A stretch of 64,000 bases of DNA from Eutreptiella sp. 'Long Island Sound 2002' (Eukaryota > Euglenozoa > Euglenophyceae > Eutreptiales > Eutreptiaceae), in NCBI GenBank assembly GCA_964036045.1, contig OZ038385.1:19806720-19870719 (forward strand), given 5' to 3'. The position numbers were made by a program, and so were the translations under genes. Positions within the stretch are counted from its first letter, which is position 1, and each line of letters starts with the position of its first letter. The notes beneath the pieces are model-generated. The model was not told where the DNA came from, ran no database searches, and saw only the letters and a list, made by a program, of their open reading frames with translations. Positions 9,977 through 20,875 of this stretch are shown piece after piece.

Positions 9977-11939
9977 AAGAAGATGCAACGGTGCCACATG
10001 ACTACCCCATGGTGCCCAGGGGACCATGGCCGGCGGAACAGCCTGTGCTATTGTGGTGACCCTGGTGGCGGACCTTGTCCAGGCATCATGCAGGTGCCTC
10101 TTTCCCCATAGTCACCTTCGCTTGGGCAGGCACCTCACACGTTACCACGTATGCTGTATCTAATCCAAGACCGGGTGCGCCTCACAGGTGGCTCCAGTTC
10201 TGGACTGCAGCGGTCCCTGGGAAGAGTGTGGCCGCTGACGGTGGCATATGCTTCCAAGGCGAGATAGCGCGGGCCGGTGAAAATACCTAGGATGTTGGCC
10301 CATGGGCAGCGTGCAGGCTTAACTTCCTGCACACCAAAGTCCGGAGGAGGGGGGTTTGGTTGGACCGCCCCCGTAAAATTGAGGACCCGTCCCCTTTGGA
10401 AGAGGCATGGGTCCAGCTCTTGGTGGGCACCTCAGTGCGGCACCTCCGCTGGCATGCTTTCTAGCGTCGTGGGGCGGGTAAGGTATGGGCCTATGGGGCC
10501 TGTGGGGCCATGCTTATGCTCGCGGGAGGCTAGCAATTGGCCCAAATAGCAATTTTGTATGCGAAGCCCAACTATTTCCACAAGTTCCTAGAATGCCACT
10601 CACAACCCATCCCCGTCCTCCGGGATGGAAGATATGAAGTCGTATACGGCACGTGGACGGCTATGCAGTGGTGGCCTCACTAGCTCAGAAAGGAGGTCAC
10701 AGATGTGGGATGTGAAGGAACTGTGCATGGTGATGAATTGGGAACCACTGACCTGGCCCGAGAAGGCGGAGGAGACATTTTGAAGATGAAGGGGCACCGG
10801 GAAGAGATGGTGAGAATTCGGCGGGAGATATTGTCTTTTCTTATTGAAGAGTGGTCTTTGGACCTCAGCACTTGGAGTGAAAAAGTGGTTGCGCTTGCGG
10901 AACTGAATGTTCGTGGGCTGGTTGCAGAAGTTGTGGAGGTATTGATTATAGATGTGGCGGAACCGTAAGTCAAGGCAACAGGTCGATCGTTGTCCATGTT
11001 GGTGGCCTCTTTTTGTGATCTTTGTGACAAGGGTCTAGAACATGACTTTGAGGACTCTTACTGCAGTGATCAGGGTTGTATCCTGAGTACGAAGGGGAGG
11101 GTGGATCCTGTGTTGGCTAGCAAGGCTCTGGGTAAGGTTGGGGGGTGGGTGTTGAGGTGGCTTGCTCCCTATGGGACAAATACGCCCCGCTTGACCTCTG
11201 TTCGGTTTATCAAAACCGGCTTTGTGTGTGTGGTGGAGTGGGAGAGAGTGTAGGGGTAGGGGTGGAAGAAATGCTCATGGCCATGGTTAGAGATGGCGCG
11301 TCAAGAGAGGGGAAGCGTTCCTTGCCGTCGGGTCGTGCCCATGTTACACTTAAATTTTCTGAAAATGCTCTTTCATTTTGAATTGCTTAAAACACAAATC
11401 GGCGGGCTGAAAGTTCGTTTCGTTGTGTGGGTTGTACCGCAGGAAAAGGGATTACAACCCAAGTTTCTCTTGGAATCATCAAATTGGATGCTTAAGCATC
11501 GGGGCAGGCCAAAATGGTAGGAGCCTCTTATGGTAACTATGCCTCGTAAGTGGAAATACGGATGTGGTGGCACTTGGGCCCCTCCCCTAGTACTCACCGT
11601 GTGCCAGGTTTCTTGAGGCAACAGGTGATGGCGAGGCATCTCTCTCGGCAAGGGGGTGACATACCTCTTGCGCGCAGTCTTCAATGCCACGATGGGCTCT
11701 TAAGCAACGCAAATGCACCGGCCGTTCCTACTACTAGTAGTTGTCCAAGAGGAGATACAAACCATAACCCAGCAACTACACCGTTGCCTTCTGCAGAGTG
11801 TACTCATACACGGGTAGACAAGGGTCCACTGCACTACAAATCAGCAAGGGGCCTCAAAGAAGGGCATCCTTGTTCCCCACCTTTGTTCTCCACAATCCAT
11901 TATCCATAATTAGTTATTAAACACCCCACATCCAAGCAC
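9977..11939. other. No confident gene
   Basis: A + strand frame at 10705-10968 (87 codons, ending in a canonical-looking CC|GTAAGT) has Leu/Val/Glu-rich helices but no recognised domain, and the opposite strand is open too. I see nothing else. Confidence 0.35.
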
Positions 11940-12233
11940 AAAAACATATTTGTGTACGTTGACGACATTGCTGTCCGAGTCTTTGACTATAATACATTGC
12001 AAGCCCACCCTCCATGTGGGGATCCCATATCCGCATCCGCTTTCATCCAAGCAAAACGGAAGTGTAGCGCTTCCATAGGCCTGGATTCACTGTACCAAGG
12101 CATCCCAACATCAAGCACGTGTGCCCTACAACCCTTTGGTTGTTCGAGGGAAGTGCCCACTGAGGGTCTTTCACCTGCTACGATCTGGGGCCCCTATCAC
12201 CACCCGGATACTGCCGGGCTTGGCTATGTGTAA
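11940..12233 (+). pseudogene. Possible reverse-transcriptase remnant
   Basis: The + frame reads NIFVYVDDIAV near its start, matching the YVDD active-site box of retroelement reverse transcriptases. About 35 residues later come LDSLYQGIP and PFGCSREV...GLSPAT, which recall the LDL-GYHQIP and MPFGL-NAPATF boxes. In a real reverse transcriptase YVDD comes after those boxes, so the order is wrong. If the resemblance is real, the copy is rearranged and dead. A chance match is a serious alternative. Confidence 0.25.
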
Positions 12234-12689
12234 CCGACGCTCACACCACTAAATATGACCCTAGGGGTATGTTCCAAACCTCGGTGGAAAAGGGTTGAGT
12301 GGGTGAATCATTTTGGATGGTTGGCAAAAATACCATGGAGATGTGGTGTAGGGGAGAAATATCACCAATCTACTTATCTTGCACATAGGAACTGCAGCAG
12401 AGGAACAATGGATACCGAGCAACAAGGGCGAGAGTACGGAAAATACGGCAGGAGATTCCAACTTTCCATGAGTGATTGGATGACCACCGATTTTGAGAAG
12501 CAGTGATGTATTTTGTATGAAGGTGGTGCGAAAGATTCCCATGGAAGCATGCGGGCAAACCTAAGCGGAGCGAGGCGCATCTCTTCGAAAACAAGCATGT
12601 ATGGTGCAATATGAGCCATGATTATAACCTGGGCTTGATGCCTACTTGTTGACGTACAAGACAAGACCAATGGCGTCACCTGGATATGC

Positions 12690-12832
12690 CTAGACCAGGG
12701 GGGGGGGGGCATCTCCTCAGTTCGGGTACGCGACCCCCCCCCCTGCCCTCCAGGCCCACTTAGTTACCAAGGGTCAATAGCTGCCGGCCATACATATGGT
12801 GGTGCCGAAGGCACCCGAAAAATTTTTCCCTT
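12690..12832 (+). repeat. Dispersed repeat A, copy 1
   Basis: Shares a 130-bp stretch with 16427-16565: G-run, CTCCTC.GTTCGGG.ACGCGACC, C-run, GCCCACTTAGTTACCAAGG, GTCAATAGCTGC(C/A)GGCCATACATA. Same orientation. A diverged third piece lies at about 15153-15215. It is non-coding, with G and C homopolymers at the same internal positions in both copies. Confidence 0.75.
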
Positions 12833-12911
12833 GCCCACGCAGCACCCCTCCCCGGCCAGGCGGTGGAGCACCCCAACACTATCCTTGAACCCAACCTTGA
12901 CTCTAACGCCA

Positions 12912-12957
12912 TCCCAACCCTCAGCCTGCTCCTAACCCTACACCTAACCCTAATCAA
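12912..12957. repeat. Interstitial telomere-like CCTAACCC motifs
   Basis: Degenerate CCTAACCCTA strings. Comparable short runs occur at 15433, 15557-15610, 27971, 47399 and 60329. All are a few units long and internal, so none marks a chromosome end here. Confidence 0.55.
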
Positions 12958-13099
12958 GACTGAATATTGGGAACGAGCTTTTGGGGGAGGGAACATTAGA
13001 TATGAATGGTGAGGGACACCCATGAGTCACACATTGAAGGCCGTTGACCGAGTGGAATCAGCTTGCAAGTGATCCCCTTCACCACAAGGCCCACTTTCA

Positions 13100-13830
13100 A
13101 GGCTTTTGTGGACTTGTGAGGGGCCAAAATGCCCCAAAATGGGCTCAAAATGGGCTCATTTCACCCGTTTGTGCACCCCAAATGGTCTAGGATGAGGTTT
13201 GGAAAAATGCTTTTTTGACCCATTTTTGACCCATTTTTGGTCCCAAAACAGCCCATTTTCAAGGCATTTTGGGATTTTCGGAGGACCAAAATGGGCCACC
13301 ACAAGCTCAAAACGGTCCAAAAACACTTGTTTTAGCGTCGCACATGGTCTAGGATCATTTTTGAGAAAAGTCATCTTTTTGCCCCTACTGGACCCTGTTG
13401 ACCCATTTGGGCACCCACCTATTTGGGCTTGAGCTTGCAGCTTGCCGCAGCCTAGTGGGCCTAGGTATTGGGGTCTAGGCGTCCAATTGGGCTATTCTGA
13501 GGGGTGGAAACCACAAAAAGTGGGGGGTTGCGGGTGGAGTAGGTGCCCTCGGAATCGCATTTTGAGCCATGTAGCCAAAGATATGGCCTATTCTTGGTTT
13601 GTGGCTGTCGGCATTTGAAGGTTCTGGGGGCCTTTTTGGGCCGTTTCCGGGACATGTCATGGAGTTAGAGTGCCGCAAAGAGCTCGTTGACACGGGGAAG
13701 TCAAGCCGCACGTGCAGTGTACCCACCGTTTCCCTTCGTTTGGCCGTTTTGAATGTGTTCCAGGGCTTTTTTGGCCCAAAAATGGCTGTTTTTGGCCCTA
13801 AACTGCAGTTTTTGAAACTGAGGTCCGCCA
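13100..13830 (-). repeat. Inverted copy of the ~385-bp CCAAAATGG repeat family
   Basis: The reverse complement of about 13400-13830 aligns by eye with the tandem units at 39.4-41.1 kb. Shared landmarks include AACCAAGA-TGGGC-ATATCT, GGCTCAAA, a CACCTA-TCC-CCGCAACC block and GGCCCAAAAA clusters. The flanking 13130-13330 is rich in CAAAATGGGC strings of the same type. There are no coding features. Confidence 0.6.
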
Positions 13831-15196
13831 CTTGCGAATCCCGTTCCCGGCCGCCACCGTTGAGTTTCTTGCTCAAACTTTGTGTGATTGTACTTCACAC
13901 CGATAGGTATCATGCACCAAAATTTCAACCAAATCCAAAGCACCACGACGGAGTTCTGATTTTCCCCCATTTCGCGCGTGCTGCTTGCTTGCTTGCTTGC
14001 TGCTTGGCTGTTCGGAAAAGGCAATGGATGGGATGTTGTACCAACAAGAAATCGTAGACAGGCGGCCTTGAACCCAACCCTAAGCCTTAAAAGACCACCC
14101 ATGTGGCAGGGGGCTCGTTGCAATTGGGGAGGTTCCCTCTACATGGACCTGTTTGCTCGTGTGGCAGCGGTCTGTTGAGAGTGGCCCTGGGCACCTCGTG
14201 CCTCTCTGCCTGCTGGTTGAGCCATAGCTCGTGGAGCACCCAAGCCATGGTGCCCTAAGGTCCCACTCACGCCTTGAGGAGTGCAGCTAGTGCCCGTGCA
14301 TGGGTCCTCCTATGCTCAGCATTTGAATGGTCTTGATTTGTCTGTGGTTTGCATATCAGTCCGCCCTGTAATGCCCACAGTAGATGACAGTGTTTGCAAA
14401 GGCGGAGCACAAGAATATTGCAATAGAATTTGGGCACAATGATAGAAACATGTGCATGTTTCTCCTTCAAATCCCCAATGGGTTCCCCATTTTTTTACCT
14501 TTGTCGAATTGCTACAGTTGCGTATTTTGACACATCTCTACCTGGTGCTTTACAATTGCAGTTTGCTATTGCTTACCTTTGTAACGGGCTTCTTTGGCCT
14601 ATATCCCAAAGATTGGCTATTCATTTTTGGGCAAACATCTTGCATGCCACTAAAGTTCCAGATTGAGAGTTGTGGGATGTCACCATGCTCCTACCCATTC
14701 CCTTTTTCATGTGCATGTTCACCGGATTTCTCTTTGCCATGCACTCTTTGCAGCAACTAACCCCTAGTTTTCATTGCCGTTGTAGGGTATTCATAGGTGA
14801 TTCCACAGGACAACTGCATATCAAAACGGTATGGCACACCCACCATGCCGATTGCATCTTGAACCCACACCTCCAATCCATTCAACTTTTTCTCTTTGTC
14901 TTCCGTACATATGTGTGCACATCTCGTCTTTTAGGGACTTGTAGTATGATTTAGTGATGTCTTGTGGAGTGGTGCTGTGTCATTTTTTCCAACCAGTTGT
15001 GTGCGCAGCCGGTAGTCCACCCGCACCTCTATTCGTTCTGTTCGACATGTGTTTCACCATGGTACTTGACGTGCCTGCCATCTACAAACGACCGTGTCCC
15101 TGAAAAATGCTTCTCAAGATATATGTCATTTCATGTTTTTGTTTTGGCCACGGGGGGGCCGTCTCCTCACTTTTGTACGTGACTCCTCACCCCAGT
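13831..15196. other. No supported gene
   Basis: Includes a short GCTTGCTTGCTTG run at 13982 and AT-richer sequence at 14440-15100 without domain-bearing frames. Confidence 0.4.
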
Positions 15197-15390
15197 AGAA
15201 GTGGGCCAAAGGCCCCTAGGGGGGGGGGGGGGGGATTGGAGGGGGGAGGGTTCAGGGAGGGGCAATGGGGGGGGGGGGGCAGTCGGGAGGGTCGGTTGGG
15301 GGGGGGGATCCAGGTGGGGCAATTTGGGGTGGGGGGGGGGGTTCGCACAAGGCCTTAGTGGTTAGCTCGGGGGGGGGGGGGGGCAGGCTC
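15197..15390. repeat. G-run minisatellite
   Basis: Ten or more runs of 7-17 G separated by short spacers such as AGGGTTCAGGGAGG and CAATTTGGGG. High G-quadruplex potential on the + strand. Confidence 0.85.
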
Positions 15391-15404
15391 TGCTTACCTC
15401 CCCT

Positions 15405-15556
15405 TGCCCTCCCTCTAACCATACCATCACCATAAACCTAACCCTAACCTTTGTAGTAACCTGGTTTGGCCATGCCAGCCAGGTTGATTGGGTTGAACAT
15501 CATCCACCAAATTTTGCCACATCATTGCTCTCCATTTTGGACCCCAATACTCACTT
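15405..15556 (+). repeat. Dispersed repeat B, copy 1
   Basis: About 150 bp nearly matching 27943-28105: CATACCATCACCATAAACC, TTTGGCCATGCCAGCC, GGTTG.TTGGG.TGAAC, AAATTTTG, TTGCCACATCATTGCTC, ATTTTGGACCCCAA. Both copies directly follow a G-run block and CTCCCCTTGCCCTCCCT. Confidence 0.85.
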
Positions 15557-16169
15557 TAACCCTAGCCTAGGGTGAGAGCTAGGGCCAGAGTTAGGGCTAG
15601 GGTTAGGGTCACCGAGCTGGTGGAACCAGTCTTGGTTTTATAACCCTTTTTAGTGTCTAGGGTGGACCTACCAGGTTTAGTAGCAGCAAGCAAGCAAGCA
15701 AGACCTTCAACACACACCCACTACACGCATGCCCACACACATACACACATGCACACACACACTTACGTGTCCGCGTTTATACCGCCGTGGATAAGGGAAA
15801 GAAGAAGATAAAAGGGAGGGGTGGATGTATGATAGCCAATTCATTTTGTTGCACATGTTTTTGGGCGCAATTGAACCGTGGGAGACATAGTGATGTCAAG
15901 GCTCTGAGAATAGGTTTCAGAGCATGTGTTTCGCACATGCGTATGTTATAATATGTGTAACTTTTTTTTGCGGTAATTGCGTGTCGTGTCGTGTAATTTT
16001 TGTTCTTGTGGTAAGTCGTGTAAAACCGTACTCGCATTACCGCAAAAAAAAAAATACATGATGTGACAATTTTTTAACACGCGTTTACCGCAAAAAAAGA
16101 CAACGGGACCTTACCGCAAAGGAAAAAATTACCAATTTTACTTAAAATGCATGCATGTAGCCAATATGC

Positions 16170-16426
16170 CTAGCCGTGGGCCACTGCTCATTTTGTCCCC
16201 CGCTCTAAAGCGCTGGGGACCCCCTTTGCGGCAAGGGTTATGTAGCCACGCGGCCCACTTGTGGGACCCTGCTAATTTTGTCCCCCGCTCCGAAGTGTTG
16301 GGGACCCCCCAAGCGGTAGGGGTTATGTAGCCACGCGGCCCACTTGTGGGCCACTGCTAATTTTGTCCCCCGTTCTGAAGTGTTGGGGACTCCCCAGGCG
16401 GCAAGGGTTATGTAGCCACCCGGTCG
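16170..16426 (+). repeat. 85-bp tandem repeat, about three copies
   Basis: TGTAGCCACGCGGCCCACTT starts at 16241 and 16326, and a partial unit starts at 16411, giving an 85-bp period; a diverged unit precedes at 16170. Each unit contains AATTTTGTCCCCCG, GTTGGGGAC and GGGTTATG. Related strings recur at 16556-16630 and 44740-44990. Confidence 0.85.
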
Positions 16427-16565
16427 GGCACGGGGGGGGCGGTCTCCTCGGTTCGGGCACGCGACCCCCCCCCCCCCCCCTGCCCTTCGGGCCCACTTAG
16501 TTCCACTTAGTTACCAAGGGTCAATGGCTACAGGCCATACATAGGGTCGCGCCGAAAATTTTGTC
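16427..16565 (+). repeat. Dispersed repeat A, copy 2
   Basis: Second copy of the 12690-12832 repeat, inserted directly after the 85-bp array. It has longer C and G homopolymers and a local duplication of the string TTAGTT(C)CAC. Confidence 0.75.
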
Positions 16566-16755
16566 CCCTTTGCCGGGGACCCCCGAGAATGCAGGGGTTA
16601 GGTAGCATTTCCGCCCACTTGCGTGCCCCCAAGAAGGCAGGTTAAGAGTCGCGAATAAAGGGGTTGCATTAGATTTGTCCTTGCCGTGTGTCTTGCCTGT
16701 GTTCCACTGAATCCCGCGTGTGTTTCCCTGTTTCCCGTGTGCAGTTCTTTCTCGC

Positions 16756-16902
16756 CCCATGAGTGCACAAAAGAAGGAAAAGAAGAAGTTACTCCAAAAC
16801 GCTTGCCACGTCTGCGACAAGAAGGGGTGCCAAGCTGCATGTTTGGTTTGGAACGTGGCGTTCCATACACGTTGCGATCCTCACAATCCGTGCCCCGTGT
16901 AG
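16756..16902 (+). CDS. Small cysteine-cluster open frame within the decayed element
   Basis: The frame from ATG 16759 encodes a Lys-rich start (SAQKKEKKKLL), then C-H-V-C-D-K-K-G-C, A-A-C, A-F-H-T-R-C and N-P-C before a stop. The spacing suggests a zinc-binding module, similar in kind to the cysteine clusters at transposase termini or PHD/C1 modules; I cannot assign it further. It may be a detached exon or fragment of the same element as the downstream protease. Confidence 0.35.
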   Translation, partial: PMSAQKKEKKKLLQNACHVCDKKGCQAACLVWNVAFHTRCDPHNPCPV

Positions 16903-17103
16903 AGTGGAGGCCTCCGTTGTTGTAGAGTAACCCCTTAGGCCACTGCGGCTCTGCCAAACTGAACTAGACCTCTGCTAACCCTCTCCTCACAAGGCCGTAT
17001 ACCTATTATGGTGCATGCATTGTGAGGGGTGTGGCTTTTGCTTGCCCACTTTGGAGTGTCCGGTTCGTGGAAGGGCCCACCCTAACACGGACATGTGGTT
17101 GTT

Positions 17104-18437
17104 TCAAAAATGGTGTTAGGAGGTAGACGTTGAGGAGGTTTTCACGGCCACCCTCCGAAAGGAGCACGTGTCCAGTGACGAGGAGTTGGACCTCCTTTCA
17201 AATCCTCTTTTGGCCTCTCCCCCGGGTAAGGGGGTGAAGAAAAAAGAGCTCCAGTCATGTGATTCGGACGCGGACCTCTTTGCGCCTCCTCCTACGGCCC
17301 CCTGTACCACAACAGAAGGAGAAGGGAAAGAAGGCTTTGCCAAGTGCCCCCATGCCACAGAAGAAGGTGAAGGAAAAGAAGGCTTTGCCAAGTGCACCCC
17401 CTGTCGACCCTCCCACTTCCAAAAGGCGTACTCGGAGAACCATCTTGTGTGAAACAACCCCCTTGGGGGTGGGAGATTGGTTGACGGACAAGGATATCTT
17501 GTGTTGGTTGAACCAAGAGCTCCACCACATGGAAATCGACGAACCACGTGCATGGACTCTTGCGGTTCTTTATATTAAGATATTGTCCAAGTGCATGCAG
17601 ATGGTTGAATCTGGCACCACACTTGGCAACCTGGCTTGGTGCCGTCGCCTCATTTTTGTGGTCAATAGTGATGACAAAGAAGGGTCGCACCTGTTTGTGT
17701 GTGCCTTCGATGGTCGTGTCCGGTTGGAGCGTTTCATTATTTGGGCTTGGGAACCCCTAAGCTCCATTTATTTGATCCGTCCTTTCTTGACGGCAATCAA
17801 GAAGCTTTGCTTAACCACTAAGCACCGGGCCTTGGGATTCCAAAAGGACGGTTGGTCTTGTGGTTTTTAGAGCTTGCACACCAGAAACCTAGTGATGGAT
17901 CACCGGGGTTCTTTTTCGGATGTACCCCTCACCCCAATGGGTCCCGGTTTTGTGGACTATGTATTGAGCATTGTTGATGCTAATCGCGCTGTGCGGGTCA
18001 TTCAACCGCCTAGTGATGATTTGGACGGTGTGGCTGAGCTTCTTTGCCCTCTTGAGTCCCCCCCAGCACCCAAGTTGAAGGTGCACTTTCGGGCATCAAG
18101 GAGAGTGTTCAGGCCACCCCCACCCCACTCGAAGGCAAGGAGGCCCCTGCTGAGCAAAGTGTGGAAGGCCCGGAGGCTAAGGCACAACCTTCCATGGCCA
18201 CTCCCATGGAGGAGAACACCCGTCCCAAGGTCCTCATCCTTGGAGAGTGGCGCAAGGTGCCGGATAGCTACCCGAGAGCGTGGAGCGTGACCAGCTTTTC
18301 ATCAATGAGCTAGCCAAGCAGCTAGTAGTGGAGTTGCGCGCCGCTTGTGAGCTTAGAACCAATCGTGGTGCGAAGTCCAAGTCCAGCGACACAACAGCTG
18401 CCTTGATCTACAAGCGTGCATTCTGCAACTACTTGTA
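17104..18437 (+). pseudogene. Broken Ulp1-type (C48) cysteine protease
   Basis: The region reads as one protein only with frame changes. An acidic/Lys-rich start (SSDEELDLLSNPLL, about 17168) shifts frame near 17310 into a repeated KKALPSAP linker, then the protease: DWLTDKDILCWLNQEL, His codon at 17688 (GSHLFVCAFDG), and Gln 17841 with Cys 17859 in FQKDGWSCGF. This is the His, Gln, Cys order of Ulp1/SUMO-protease-like enzymes. A TAG stop follows at 17868, three codons after the Cys, and the frame stays open and protein-like afterwards (SLHTRNLVMDH, to about 18110). Two further shifts are needed to reach the C-terminal stretch (FINELAKQLVVELRAACE) ending near 18437. It is probably cargo of the surrounding element and inactive. 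Confidence 0.6.
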
Positions 18438-18483
18438 GCGGGTGCATGTTTTGTGGGCTTCATTTTTCTCCGCCGGTTTGGTG

Positions 18484-18760
18484 GAATGACACCATGTGAT
18501 ACTATGTTATATTGCATGCTATTATATTGGCCCCATCCCAGTGCCTTGGTGGCCTATAATGGTGGCACTAATATTGGCCATGGTCCTGTCAGGACTCTTT
18601 TCCGAGCCTGATTTTGTTCCCAGTGCCGGCACACTGGATGGTGGCCATGGCCCCATCAGGACTCTTTTCGTGGGCCTGATTTTGTGCCTAGTGCCAATGA
18701 CACCATGTGATACTGTTTATATTGGCCGAGTCCCAACAAATTGGTGGCCGCACTGTGGAC
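18484..18760 (+). repeat. Short tandem duplications
   Basis: AATGACACCATGTGATACT occurs at about 18484 and 18696, and CAGGACTCTTTTC..GCCTGATTTTGT occurs twice about 66 bases apart (18591, 18657). Non-coding. Confidence 0.65.
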
Positions 18761-19016
18761 TCGGCGTCCCATCGTTCAGGCCGCTATGGAGTGCTGTACG
18801 GAACCATTAATTGTACATATTGCGCATGTATTGCAAAAGATGCATTTTCAATTTTTTTTTAAACAATTTACACGACTTACCGCAAAAAAAATAATTACAG
18901 GCGTTTACCGCAAACAAAAATCAGGGTTTTTTTTTATAATTTACGCGACTTAACACAAAAAAAATACACGCATTTTCCGCAAAAAAAACTACACGACTTG
19001 ACAATTTTTTTGTACA

Positions 19017-19533
19017 CCAGTTACATTTTTCACTCTGCACAGGGACGAATTTGTATTGGCTGTCTCGCTCGTCGCAGTCCTCTGTACCGAGGCCAGGCGT
19101 GATAGCAGACCGAGCAGGTGGTTCCACTCTGATCGGGAAGATGAAGCACGTCATCCGGACCCGTCTGGACCACCAAATCTCTCGTTTGTTTGCGGAAGAA
19201 GCACCTCATGGGATGACCCATCCAGTTGCTGAGGTCCGTTCTCCCTTGCCAGCACCCTAATCCAGATTGCTTGGAGATGTGCAGGAGTTGTGTGTGCCAG
19301 GGCAGGTCACAAGGAAACGATCCGCTCCCTGAGTGCCAGGGGTGGGTTACACACACGATGTAGGAGACAACAGGCAGGGATTGAAGTCAGCATGAATGTA
19401 CGTCTGGGTGACCATAAGCTTCAAGTTCCAGCCTGGGGTAGATGTTCCTTGCACGTGTCAAGTACAAAATATTGGATCTTGAAATGGGCGAAAACGGGAT
19501 TATTAAATTGCCAAAGACAAAGCCACAAAGGGA

Positions 19534-19564
<31 letters not shown>

Positions 19565-20262
19565 CGGGGGTGGGGGGTAGTGTAGGACATTCCTGAAGTG
19601 GGGTGGTGGAGGTTCAGCACCATCCGGTTATTCTCAATGCAAATGATGTGCAGGGGCTGCATTGTCCAGCTTGGCGCGAGCCAGTGTGCATATTGCTGCC
19701 TGACACTGCCTCTCGTCGGTGACCCAATACAGCCAGGAACCCATCCACTGCTCTCTTGTTGGCAGCAAGATACCTATGATCTTTTTGTTGGCCACTGACG
19801 AACATATCTGTCTTATGTGCTGCTTGTGCATGCCTTCACACTGCCACAACTCAGCTTTCCACCCCGGGGGGGGCAGCGGAGGACATAGGTGTGCAGGGGG
19901 AGTGCAGGACATACGGGGGGCTGTGCAGACCAGGGGAGTGGGTGGGGATGCGGGGGCAGTGTTGTGCAGGGCATGTGGAACCCCCACCCCGTTTGGACCC
20001 AGATTCCCTGAATCAGACCGCATTCTCAGGCTGAATTGGTGGATTTCTGGATGCAGCAATCAACAGGGCAGTTTGATGAAGCTCATTTTTTGGGGAGGGA
20101 GGTGTTGCTCTCAATGGCCTTACTATCCAGTCGCCACAAGTGTCGTTGAGGGTACTTTCAGCGCCATGAAAGGTGTGTTGTCCTTTGATCGCCGTCCCTG
20201 TCATCTAACACCCATAACACCCAGATTGCTTTTGCTTTGTGACGGTCGATGTTGATGTGAAA
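19017..20262. other. No supported gene; (TG)n at 19537-19566
   Basis: Contains a short TG microsatellite and G-rich sequence at 19865-19960. No frame shows a domain. Confidence 0.4.
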
Positions 20263-20263
20263 G

Positions 20264-20875
20264 AGTGTACCCCCCCCCCCCCCCGCGCACATCACCACCA
20301 CCTATCCCCCCCCCCCCCCCCCGGGGTTACAGGATTCTAGATAAAACAAATTCTTTCCAGCGCTTAACGCCCATTGCGGCTCAAATTAAATTGAGGCAAT
20401 TTTTGCCTGAGGGGGGAGGTTATAGGTGTGTGTGGGGGGGGGGGGGGGGGGCTGAGAGCTGGAGTTATAGTGGGGCGGGGGTTTATAGTCAGGGGCAGAG
20501 GGGTTGCAGCTGGTGGTGGCGGTTATAGGTGGAGCGGGGGGGTTTGGATTTGGTGGCCGATCTTAAGGCTCACAAGATGCCTGGAGGGAGCACGATGGCA
20601 TCCCCGATGACACTGCATATCGGCTGGCTATGCCATACGAGATGCACACCCCAGGCCCTCGATAGAGCTTCCCCTACACGTGCACCTGGGTGCCTCCAGG
20701 TCCGTTGGCAGCGCAGGGCCACAACCCATTGTGGACGGGGGGGGGGGGGGGGGGGTTATAGATGGGGCTTTTGGGGGGGGGAGGGGGGCGGTTGGATTTG
20801 GATTTGGTGGTTGATCTTAAGGCTCACAAGCGGGGCAGATGGTTCCCCGACCGGCCACGCCATGTGAGACGCACA
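20264..20875 (+). repeat. C/G homopolymer block and 254-bp tandem duplication
   Basis: Poly-C runs at 20264-20323 and poly-G runs at 20436-20451 and 20740-20755 flank a diverged duplication: GGATTTGGTGG..GATCTTAAGG recurs at 20546 and 20800, followed in both by GCTCACAAG, a GAGA(T/C)GCACAC string, GGCCCT and CAGGGCCAC. Confidence 0.65.

Larger units (their letters stand above)
15951..19016. mobile_element. Decayed element with Ulp1-protease cargo, bounded by inverted A-rich GCGGTAA blocks
   Basis: The left block (about 15951-16130) and right block (about 18850-19016) share inverted segments: GTGTAACTTTTTTTTGCGG at the left and the complement of CCGCAAAAAAAACTACAC at the right, plus AAGTCGTGTAAA in inverted positions. 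TTACCGC next to A-runs recurs in both. Between them lie a cysteine-cluster open frame and a broken Ulp1-type protease. Long inverted termini plus a C48 protease is known in some MULE-type elements (Kaonashi/KI-MULE in plants), but no transposase is visible, so the superfamily is inference. Exact ends and TSD were not resolved. Confidence 0.45.

Noticed and set aside
10705-10968. 87-codon + open frame ending in a GTAAGT donor-like site
   Set aside because: Opposite strand equally open, no family recognised, and no acceptor that fits a neighbouring exon.
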